A stretch of 64,000 bases of DNA. It comes from Trileptium ribeirensis (lineage: Eukaryota > Nematoda > Enoplea > Enoplida > Thoracostomopsidae). Location: the NCBI GenBank assembly GCA_030248225.1, contig JASANE010001758.1, positions 31,707-95,706 of the forward strand. Direction: 5' to 3'. Shown piece after piece: positions 47,601 to 59,600 of the stretch (within the stretch, counting starts at the first letter, position 1; each line of letters opens with the position of its first letter). The notes under the pieces were generated by a model. That model was not told the origin of the DNA, did not search any database, and saw only the letters and a program-made list of their open reading frames with translations. Both the position numbers and the translations under genes were made by a program.

Positions 47601-50600
47601 ATTTAGCGGAAAATATGTGCTCAAACGATCAATTTTTGAAAGCATTTTATACATTTTTGGCGAATTTACCGTGTGAAAACTGTTGAAATTTTTATAGCAT
47701 GTTACTTGACCCAATCGGGCATGATACCTTCAAAAAATTTTTAGCTTAAAATTTAACACAACATTGCAAAAAAATTGAACAAGTATTGTTAGCCACGTTT
47801 TCACACTACAAACAGCAAAGTTTTGAGCAAGTTTTGATCAAATGTTGAGCAAAGAGTTTAAATGTGTCCGAACACAGTTTTATTGTTTGAAATTTATTTA
47901 ACATTTTTTCTTTGTTTAGGTAGTTTATCCGGTGCTGATATTTGATCTTTTGAAAGAGCTGATCCTAGAGTTTCGTCAAAAATCTGTCGAATACATTTTG
48001 TCGATGCTCGAAACCGCCGGATTTACACTTCGTAAAGAGGATCCAGTTGGTCTTCGCGATGTGATTAGTTTAATTCAAACAAAATCTGCCTCATCAGAAG
48101 CCCAAGATGTTCGCGACAAGTAAGCGAAAGATATTTTATTGCTTGAGTTGGAGGCTCTTTTGTTTCCATCTAAGTTAAATATTGATCAAAGTAATTTAGA
48201 ATATTTTCGAACGATGGGTTTTGTGGTGCCAGAAGTACCTGTTTGTTTTCGCACAAGCGAACTTTTGACGCACAGCGGTTGTTTCTGGCGCGAATAAAAG
48301 CAGATGACTTGCTTCCATCACTAACAGGTATTCTTTCACTATTATTTCGGAGTTGTGTGCACAGTATTTGTCAAAAATGTCACATTTCGAGTTAGTCGCC
48401 AGCGAGTCACGAGCCAGTTGTTCGTTCACGATGTCGAAAGTGGTAAAAGTAATATATTTTGAGAGCAAAATACTTTCGAGCGAGCGACAGTCATTTTGGA
48501 GAGAAATGTAGTTAATGACTCTAGCGGAAATAGTGTGCATAATGCTATCCAGTAATGTGGGTGTATTCTGATATTTGGAGAGGTGCTACCGCCGAATTAA
48601 TTTGCAAGAAGTTTTAAGCTACTAAAGCATTTCAGATGACTGGATCCCAACTACCGCGTGTACATAATATAATATATTTATTTACAACTTGGCCAAAAAT
48701 AGTTAGTTTGGAAGGAAATGGTGGTTATATACGTGGAGATACAAATTGAAAACAATGAACGTTTAACGGGTAACTATAATAATTATTCTCATACACATAA
48801 AAATGTTTTAATTCAGATGTCGTATAAGCTTTTTATAGGTTAAACATAGGAGTCATATTTTAAGTATTATATAACATTTTTTAGTATGACATTCAGAAAA
48901 CTAGTTTCTATTTGGATTTGATGGAACACTGCTGTTTTAAATTAAGCAGCGGTCAATTTATATTGTTTGAAATAAGTCGGATAAACATGCAATTGGCACT
49001 AGGTGACAATCCGGGTTATTGTACCGAAGCATTGTGCGTATGCTGGCCATGATGATTGCCCTTTACACCACCCATCATTTTATCCGCCTAGACCAAAGTC
49101 TAGTCCTGTATAACGCATAGGTACTGCGAAGCAATTGTGGCTGAATCCCTTGCCCAAGGAGATTAGCGCGACCACTGGATTCGAAATCATGACTTCACGA
49201 TTATGAAGCAGGCGCTTTAACCACTCGGCCACGCGGCCACTTGTTTGAAATAAGTAAAAGCAAAGATGAAAATGCAGTAACGAGTGATCTTTAAGTAAGT
49301 TTTTCTTTTAAGTGGAATGATAAAAGGAACAGCGCAATTAATTTTACGATATGAATACACATTGTATGCAATTAATTTTTTCGCATAGTAAATCGATTAG
49401 CAAACGTCAAGTGACAATTATACGTAATTTAGGATACATTTCGGTGAGACATCAGAAACTCGTTATTTCAATATATTTTAATTCTTTTCCACCCCACTCT
49501 CATAATTCAAACTGTACTCTTTTAATATCAAAGTTCATGTTCCCACAATTACTAGACGGCCAAATTTCCGGAAGTGAACGATACAACACCAATAGACGAG
49601 AAATAGAATGCATTATTTCATAATGTAATTTAGCGTATTATATGTTCCGTATATCTGAAAAACTTGTTAAATTGGCTAACGCTATTATTTCAACCAAATC
49701 TGAAATATATTGCAGAAACATGTCTTGTAATGTTTGTTTTGAAATACATTTTATGATTTGAATGTTTGTTAGGATATTAATTTTTCATGAAAATACATTT
49801 TGTTCGTTTTCAGTTATTACTAAAGTTCGTCAGGTCACGGCGACCGTTTATGTTCTCAAAGTATATTGTTCTTGAATGTATGTATTTATTTTTAATTTAC
49901 GAAAAGTTGCTCGTTGGTACATAATTTGTTGACAAAATGAAAATTTTGGTTTTAGCCATGCTTCATTATTTTTTACTGTTGATGCTCCTGTTGATTTCGT
50001 CGACGGATACACCAAGTTTCTCCACAGACTCCATTGTATTAATTGGGCCCACCAAATTTAGGACTGGCATTTTTAAGTTGTCCTCGATTCGTGCCGCCTG
50101 GCAAAACTTTGACCCCTCCCCCCGTTCAACGCCTTTTGACAAAATATTTTTGTTTCCACTTGGTAAAAATACCCCCAAACAACATAAAATTTCATCAAAA
50201 TTTCCACTAAAATTCCTTCTTGAACCCTAAAATTTCGTAAATTTTGTCAAGCTTTTTCTGCAAAATCGCATTTCCTTTCCATCAAAAACGTTTGGAAGCG
50301 TTTCCGACATGATTTTTAACCGTTTTTTCTTGTAAATATCCTCTGGCAAAATTGGGCCCCGGATTCCGAATCAAGGGGGGCGGTTTATGTCTCTTGGCAA
50401 AGTTTTAAACGGGTGGAGAGCCCTGTATTAAAGGAGCATTTTATTCAAATTGATGCCGTTATGAGGTTTGAATTGAGTGATTAGAGATAACGAAACAACA
50501 AAAAATATAATATATAACGACGGCTTCGACCTGAAGTGGTTATTTTCAATTTGGAATAGAGTAACAATAATAATTAGTAAATGAAGTCGGATACAGTTTC

Positions 50601-53600
50601 ATATTTTCTGATTCCATTAGTGGTGTATATTTGTAGTTGTATTATTTTATTTCAATGAATAATTTATTTACAGCTCACGAACTCGTTTTATGCTCGACGT
50701 TTTGATGGCCGTGAAAAATAACAACGTTGCGAAAGTGACAAATTACGACTCGGAAATGATGCAGCATTTTCTTAAAATTCGTCGCGCGTTCTTGTCAGGA
50801 AGTATGCGTTCTTTTTTCTGTTTTCCGGTATTTTACAGTGATTTAAGTCAAATTAATAATTAATAATATACTTACATACTGCATATACTGTACATTTTAA
50901 TAAAAAGTTTTCAAAACGGACGGAGCGTAGTGAGCTTCTAATTACAACAAAAATAATTTTTTTCTCCGTGTTTTCGTCCATAACTCTTCAACAAATTGAT
51001 GGATTTTCGAAATGTGGTTTTAGTCGACGTATAGTTGTGCACCTAGCTTTGTATTTGCGCAGCTTTTATGATTTTCTATCTTAATTTTCATACAACCGAC
51101 ATAAATTGGAGACTGATTTTAATCATTTGGGTAATACAACATTTTAGGTTATAACTCCTGTCAGAGACATCGTTTCGAAAATGGAGACCACCGTCTTCAC
51201 AGATTCCTCTGATGTAGTGTTATAACGTTTGTTATGCATTTTTTGTCAGAACAGTTGATTTCAAGTTATGAGCTAAAGTTTAAAAATCACACCTCCAAAA
51301 GCGAAAATTACAAATTTTTACAAGGCACATTTTTTGCTTATTGGGGAAGTTAGCGATGTGATTACAGGGTTATGTAACCGATCAAAAACGATTTGCTGTT
51401 TTAACACCACCTTGTGCGTGTCGTTAAGGCCTGCGGGAAGTGCCGGAACAAAATTTGGTGTATTTCGCTATCAAAAATAGTAAAATTTTGCCACTTGCTA
51501 GTTGTATGTATGTCACTAGAATGTGTATATAAGTTTTCGGTGTCGCTAAATGCCATAAAAGCAATAATTGTATTTGCGTGGTATGTACCAAATATGGCAA
51601 TTGTTGGGACCCTACAATGTAAAAATCACTTATCAGATTGTAAATTTTATTAAAATTTGATATTTATATATTTCAAAAGTATTAGTCTTTTAGGTCATTT
51701 TTGTTATGAAATTAAAATGCCCATAGTGTTGACATTAAATTTTTTGCCGATGAATAAACTGCTATGTTGGCACCCTAAAGGAGCTCAGAGAGCTAAATTT
51801 TGAACGCGACGAAATGGTCAATAAGCGTAGAGTAGGCACGCTCTACACTTCTCATCTCGGTTTGCGAATTACCAGTTTTATAAAAAAAGTTAAAAATTGT
51901 ATAATTTTATGTATTATATATTTTTGCAATATATTTATATATTTATTTAGATTTATTGACACAACCCTATGGCTGCAGGTGCCTACTTTGATGATCAATT
52001 CACTATGTGATGCGGATCCATGAAAATATCATTTGCCTGCTATTATCATAATGATGTTTTTGTAAGAGTATGCTGCATGTTTCACTGCGGCACCGGTCTG
52101 AATCTGTCGGATTGAATTACGACAGAGTCGAAAGCACATGGCTGCTTTCTAGGCTCTTTGTGAGCATGTGTGCAGTTATATTAAAAATCAATAAAATAAA
52201 GTGGCTCTGGGACACAGAGAATAAATAGTTATTCTAGAACTTCATTATTTGTCTCTTGCAAATGCTGTAGTAAGTTAATAAAATTTAATTGCTACGTGAT
52301 TATTATTTTATGCTATAACTATGCGGACGTTAAGATAATATTTGATTCATGTTTATTTTGTATTTAGTAAGAATATTTCGCTAGATCGCGACACCGGTGA
52401 TTGATGTACCATAAGTGATTGTTAACAGTCATTACAACGTTACAATGTAATGGCGTATCATTTTAGGAAACACCGAATCGCCGCTTCGTGTGACGTTGTC
52501 AGATTTGCGCAATGCATCACGGTCAGGTCGTTGGTGGGTTGTTGGCAGCTCATGGGATCCAGCAGTTGCTTCGATCACAGGTAACCATTGCAGTTTGTAT
52601 TTCACAGTGGTTGCTGAATACAGAAAAAGATGTAGTCATATCATGTTTACAGTTTAATGTGCTCATCTGTATACGGACGGGCGAAATCGCATCTGCACAC
52701 AGGCGGATGTAATTCGTCCGTCTGGGTGCATTATTGTGCGCTTACTTTTTTCTGTGATTATAGTTAGTTTTAGTCAGGGATTATTTGCAAGGTTTAGAAT
52801 ACTGTAGTGTACAATATCACTGAGTTTTTTCAGCGTTTAATATATCCCATGTAGAAACCCCAAACATGTGTCTTATAGCCTGCGTTAATTGAAAAACGGC
52901 TTATACTCGCAGCAAACTATGGTTATAGGTAAATCATCCGAAGTAGCTCAATCAGCAGGTATGCACGGTCAACTACAAGCAAAGACCGATTTATCAACGC
53001 AAGGCCAAGAGACGTCCTCAACGTTGCTTGCTTTAGCTGCAAAACAACGAATGAACACCGATACTCGACGAACTATATTTTGTGTGATAATGTCAGCTGA
53101 AGTACATAATGTTTCATATCGTTTCTATCAAATTTTTTTACTCCACTATAAGTATCAGCCAGAAATTACAGCTGTTCGCGTGTTGCTCAATCAACGTTCT
53201 CCACGCTCAAAAGGTGACAGTTATTTCTGGCGCGTTCTGTAAAAGAAAGTATCAGTTATAGTCTACCAATTTCACGCGGTTATGGTACGATATTTAGATA
53301 TGAAAATAAGTTTGAGCTTTGTTTTAATTTTCTAAGAAAACTCGTGGTTGGCAGTACGACGTATACATGTCCCACTCACCGAGTTTCTTTCTAATAAAAC
53401 ACGCATAAACTTAAATAGTGAACAATAACAGCTATTTGCGTACAAAACATGATCAATATCATAAATCTACAAAAGAATTTAGAACCAACACAGTTGGCTG
53501 GAAAACTGAAAACTGAAAACTTACTCTTAATAATATAGATTTGCAACTCGCACATACACTCTTTACAGATATTTTTTAATATTATCAGTAATCGTATCGT

Positions 53601-56600
53601 CGGCCGACTTTACCGTCTTACTAGCGAAATTGATTATCAGCATTTACAGCGATTGCTGGTATTTATTCAAGGGTAAGATAATGTAGTTACTAATTTTTGC
53701 TTTACGGGTGAACCTTGGTGATTCATGGAACAATAACGCTGTGTTTCTCATAGGTAAGATCCGAAATGATTTGTGTTTATACTGCATCCACTCCGATACA
53801 ACGAAGCTCTAAACTTACTGTACACCTGTGTCTCTACATACATCATAATTTGTCGGCTTTACGGCAGACCTTCGTCTGTCGCACAGGTTCTCGGCGTTTA
53901 AGATAGACGGTATCGTCGAGGGAAAACCAAAATTTTTTCTGTCTACCAATTTTCTTCTTTAGTCCACTAAATTCGAGAAAAATACCATTTTTTCCCAAAT
54001 CTACAGCCTTATAGAAAAGAACCATAACCCATTATGTTATTCTGCCGGGAATGTATAGTCACCTGTTTGTGCCTTTTACTGCTTTGGGCTACGTCCAAGC
54101 TGAAGTCTAAGAGTTCGACCGTCTCCACAAATTTCTGCTCGTTTCCGCATTATTGTCTTGTTTCGACTAACATAACGGACATTATTAGATAGTTATGTGT
54201 GAAGATTCGGTCTCAGGTTTTCCTTGTTTTTCTTTTATGTTTCTCTTTTTTCAATTATTATTATTAAAGTCCAGCAATTTTTACGATAGTTGGGAGTCAC
54301 CAACCTAGACTGTTAGTATGCAAAATTGTGTAGCCACTATTTTACTAAAGTATAAGAATGATTCGTTATATAAATCTAGGATATTAAGCCAGTTTTTAGT
54401 GTATAAACAATTGTCCAGTAAGGGGAAATTTTATTCATCGTTCCGTTTCATAGAGTGGTTTCATAGAGTGGACTATCATCTTTCGGACATGCTGTATAGA
54501 ACGTTCTCTCACAAGATTTTTGGTGACCCCGGGTCTCTTCAGACAGTTTAAATCTAAGCTGAAAATTTTCTGTTTCTAACGGCGTATTCAACTTAACAGT
54601 TTCCCAGCGTTGAAGCAGCACGGTTTTCTTGAATTTGACGCTATAGAAGAACTTTATCATAATTGTTAGTTATGAAAAATAAATTGTTTTTTTAACTCTA
54701 GATTGACGTTATTCAGTAAAGTAATGTTGAAATCTTTGTTAATTTCGTTTCTGGTTTGTATTGACTGTTCGATTGTCATTATAGAATACTACAAAATTAT
54801 ATTATAGGATTATTTGGATGCATTTGAAAAATTGCTCAGGTTGCGATACAGCGGGACCGTCGAGCGCGAGATCATTCATATTTGTGTTCATTGTTGTATC
54901 ACCGAATCGAAATTTAATCCGTACTATTCATTGTTGATTCAAAAATTTTGTGCCTTTAATAAACGATTTCAAGTTAGTTTTCAATTTTGTTATGATGTCT
55001 TGTAGTTTGAACCTCAGTTTGTTGGAGTTTTAGTAAACAACAATTAGGTATTGGTCAAGGAATTTATTAAAGTGTTATGTCTTTTATCGAGCAGTCCGAA
55101 ACTAATAAAATAATCTTGATACGCACTTCGTCACCAGAGTTTCAACAGTTCAAAATCCAGGGATCCATATTCCACTACTTAATTTAACTTTACATTTTGA
55201 CCTATGTATAGTTTTCGTTTTTAGACAATTTATTTTCAGTCATGTCCAGTACAATCGCAATAGATTTAAATTTAGTTTAAATCGACATCGAAACAGATAT
55301 AAATTTAGTGTCCTGGAAATCGATGGGAAATTTAGAAATTTAAAATTCTTTGAATTACTTTGTAATGTCGAAATCGACGGGAATTTTAGGAATTTAAAAT
55401 TCATAAAATTTCTTTGCAATATCGAAATCGATTGTAACTGTAATACAAATGGTCCAAACTTTACTTTAGTTGAATTTGATAGATTTATCGCTGAATATGC
55501 GAACAGGCAACGCATATTGTGTTGACTTATGTAGATGTTTTTGTCGCGACCTCCCGTCTATCTGTGTCAGAGAATAAAATAATATATAAACTTTAACGCT
55601 GTATATGTGCCAGCAGTAGTACCAGAAAGAAATGAAGGTTTTACTGTAATAACTGAAGGGAAACTTGTATCATGTATTTAATTTTGCTACGGACTGATGA
55701 CCACAAGCATTTAAACCATCGAAATTTACACCTGATTTGTTCATGGAAATTTGTAATCTCTATTTTCTAAGATGGATAAGTATGTAATCTATAGTATTTA
55801 TGTATTTAATAGTTGCTGATGAAATAAATAATAACCATATGTGCAATAGTGATGGGAAGACATGGTTTCCACATATTATGCAGGTAAAATTGTGGGATGT
55901 ATCAGGATGTCCGAACGTGGAGAAACATATCGCAAAATTTCAAACTTTTATTTAAGGACTGTATGTCAGACTTTGCATTCAGTATTATAGGGTAATTCTG
56001 TGATGTATTAAAGATTTGACGCATAAACCAACACTGCTCTCTCTGATAAGGTGCTATTTGTGCCAGTGCTTGCGATGTAACTTACACTACATCAGCAATT
56101 ATGACTATCTGACAGAACGAACGAGACAAAAGTTTGCATTTAACAAACGAATGAAGCGAGAAGTGTCCGCGTGGAGTTTTGGTAGTTGTTGACAGGGAAA
56201 ATTTTTGTCAGGAAAATTGATATCTCGTTCACGCGTTGTTCGATTACGATCGGTGATGGCTGCACTGACTGCGCGCTGTCATTTAGTTGAGGCTAACTTA
56301 ATTTAACCTAGTTTTGGGGTCTTTTGGCCGAAAACCGCCAATTTTGGACCATGCTGCTTTATATGACATGTAAATTTGCAAAATTTGACTGCAACGTCTA
56401 TAATTCGTCAACACGTCGGGCGATGTCGGTAAGTTTTTTGTATGTGGTGCGATTTAAGGCCCACATAAATCACTACAAGTATTTGTCCTCATTGCCGAGC
56501 AGGAGTTGAATAACCCCCTTTTCAGGTCAAAATTGGGTCTACATTATGATATATGCTCTTTTATGGGAATTAGGGAATGTAGACCACCTTTTCAGGCCCG

Positions 56601-59600
56601 AATTTGACAAATTTGAGACATTATCAAAAGTACTTTGTCAATAGTTTTCCTGATGTTTTCACAGCACATATATGGTTACTGGTCTTATGGACATATCGAC
56701 AGTGCAAATAGTGCAATATCTCTCGCCACCATAGCATTACACGGTTCAAACCCATTTTTTCGGGCCCGTGTCAAATTCGAACCATTACTAAGGGTATTTT
56801 GTTGATGGCTGCGCCGATTTGATTCAAATTTACTTTATATTTCTGTGCTTAGATAACTAGCGCAGAATTCTCTGGCCAGAGTGGTCAATTTCCAATGTGT
56901 TCGTTTCTGGACTTTTTGAGGTGACATGCTTATCTCAACTCCGGTCGGGTAAGTTGCCTCGTGGGATAGCTCATTCCAAAGCTTAAAATTTCTGATGTGC
57001 CCCTTATACGCGAAAACGGATTACAACTCCTTCCTGTCACAAAAGCACCCGGATCGGATCCTGAAGGGCCCGAAAAATCTCGACAACCAGTGCAAATATC
57101 TCAATTTATGCTTATTTTTAGGAGCAAAATAAGACAATATAAAACTTATTCGCTGCGCGGAGTTCTTATAATGTTGGACTTAAGTCAAAGAGGTTTTTAA
57201 ATGTAGCCATCCAGCTGAAGTTCCTCCAGCTGCAGAAGAAGTTAAGGCCGCTATAAAGTCGATAAAAATGGGAAATCGGCTGCTAAAGGCGGCCTGCCGG
57301 GTGAGCTGTGGAAATTCGGCGGTGAAAGTCTGGCGGGAGCTTTTACCAAATTACTAGAGCGAGTATGGATGCTGGAGAAGATACCTACTAACTGGAAGAC
57401 GGCTATCCTCACTCCACTTTATAAAAAGGTTACCCCACTCAATGTAAGAACTATCGTGAGGTTTCACTCCTTGATATTGCTTGCAAGCTTCTCGAAGCAA
57501 TAATTATCAGTGTCAGACTAAGGATATACCGCAACTCAGAAACCAGAGAAAACCAAGCTGGTTTCCGACCAAGACGGGGTTGCGTTGATCAGATTTTCGC
57601 ATTACGTCAAATGGTCGAATTAAGAAATGAGTTTAAAAGACCGTTGTACATAGCCTTTGTTTATTTCTCTGCTGCGTTGATAGTGTAGATCGTAGTTCAT
57701 TGCGGGAAATAATGCAATCAGCCGGGGTACCGTTAAAGCTCATGAATACGAGAAAAGTAATGTGAAGGTACTTCTAGCAAGATCAGGGTTTACCAAAAGG
57801 AAAGCCGCAACTTTGCTCTCAAAACCTGTGTACGTCAAGGCGCAATACTGTCTCCAATGTTATTTAATTGGGCAGTTGATTGGGTACTGAAAAATGCCCT
57901 AGGCAAAGACGGTATACTCTTGGTTGACGGACCACGACTAACAGATCTAACCTTTGCCGATGATATAGCTCTGTTAGGTCAAAGTTCCTATTATGTTGCA
58001 ACATTATGCTGACGAAAGCTGCCACATGTGGTTTACGAGTCGGTCTTGCAGTTAACACGGAGAAGACAGAAGTCATGTGTTGCAACCCCACTGATGACCA
58101 TACTTTCAAGCTGGATGGTAAGGCAAGTACCTAGGCAGTGAAATATCCCCAACGAGCGACTCAGGAAGTGAAATCATGCTCCGTATCGTTAAACCCCAAT
58201 GATCACTCACAATGCTTCGGAAATTGTGGCGTAACAGCAGAGTCACAAATGGCACCAAACTTCGTGTCTATATGGCGTGCGTTAGATCAGTACTACTATA
58301 TGGTTGTGAGACATGGCTACTCAAGGTACAACATGAAAAGAAACTAATGACCTTTGAACAAAAAGCATGCTAAGAGTATCGTGCAGGGACCGAATCACAA
58401 ACACTGAAATTTGTAGAAGACTTGGTGGTACCGAGCTTATCCCCATGACGATCCAAAACCGGAGACTGATTTGGCTCTGGGCTCTCCATTCGCTGAAAAT
58501 TTTGCCAGGGGGGGCATGAACCAGCCCCCCCTCCCCGCTGGTTCGGAACCGCGGGGCGCCCAATTTTGCCAGGGGGCGGCTTTCCAAGAGAAAAACGGCT
58601 AAAAATCATATCAGACACACTGTCAAAATGGTTTTATGGAGAGAAAAGGCGATTTTGAAGCAAATTTTGACAAAATTTGCGAAATTTTTGGCTTCAGAAC
58701 GGAATTTTAGTGCAAATTTTGATCAAATTTTACGTAGTTTGACCGATTGGAAACAAAAAAATTTTCGAAGAGGTGGTGAACCGGGGGGAGCCCAAAATTT
58801 TGCAAGGGGCACGAACCGGGGGCACCTGTTTCGAACCAGGGGGCACCGAAAACTGCCAGGCCCCCCACCCCCCAATTTGGAAAGCCCAGTGGCTGGGACA
58901 CGTACTAAGAATGCCACCGCGACGTGTCCCTAGGCGATCATTGTTACACCCAGTGCCAACGACTTGGAAAAGACAACCGGGTGGTGTACGTCTGACGTGC
59001 AGACGTGCCTGCTTCAATGATATCATAAACACAATCGTCCAAACTTTATTTCGGGGAAACTACAACCAGTGGAAGCAAAGTTGGATTACTCATCTATCCA
59101 ACCTAGCTGCTCGCCGTGTAAATTGGAGGCAGATCATCAAACGAGTGATTGCCGGCAGAAGAGCGCATCCGTATCTATGTCTAAGTAAGTGTAATATCTA
59201 TCATTTACGCACTGATAATGCGTATTTCTGTAGGTTACACTTCATTTTTTAATTATTTTATAAATATATATTAGAAATGTAAAGCAGTAATTTTGAGTTT
59301 TGTGATAACACTTTCTTGTTAGGGCGATCATTTTGAGTGTGATTTGAAAATATCTGGGGTGCTGGGGTAGACCTGGGGAAAGCATTCGTTTAAACAGAAG
59401 ACTATGGACTCACGTACGTTAACAAAATGTCCCACTCGCATCGTTTCACCCAAGTCTTGCGTAGGCTCAATCGCACCCACACACATAGATGTGTGCGCTG
59501 TGGCAAGACATTCATTGTCAGAAAATCGTTTTTACTACCAGTTCGTAGTGCGTCGGGGAAGTGATGATGTTGAAAAAATTAGCTCGTTTATGACTGTCCT

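Larger units (their letters stand above)
38348..47919 (+). other. NOM1 intron 8 (9.6 kb), repeat-rich
   Basis: The largest intron. It holds a minisatellite (39974-40372), diffuse CCATAAAGGC-containing repeats (about 40500-40800), a 142 bp tandem repeat (about 43790-44150) and a palindromic element (47581-47877). The remaining sequence, including 41200-43780 and 44160-47150, has no open frame or similarity I can name. Small perfect hairpins occur at 41167-41190 and 47523-47548. Confidence 0.7.
48120..50673 (+). other. NOM1 intron 9 with a SINE and an inverted-repeat element
   Basis: 2.55 kb. It contains the SINE at 48978-49241 and the CTGGGCT element copy 3 at 50043-50425. The rest is AT-rich and non-coding. 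Confidence 0.8.

Noticed and set aside
49180..49241. A functional tRNA gene on the - strand
   Set aside because: It is continuous with a SINE body and flanked by a 15 bp target duplication; the fold is imperfect.
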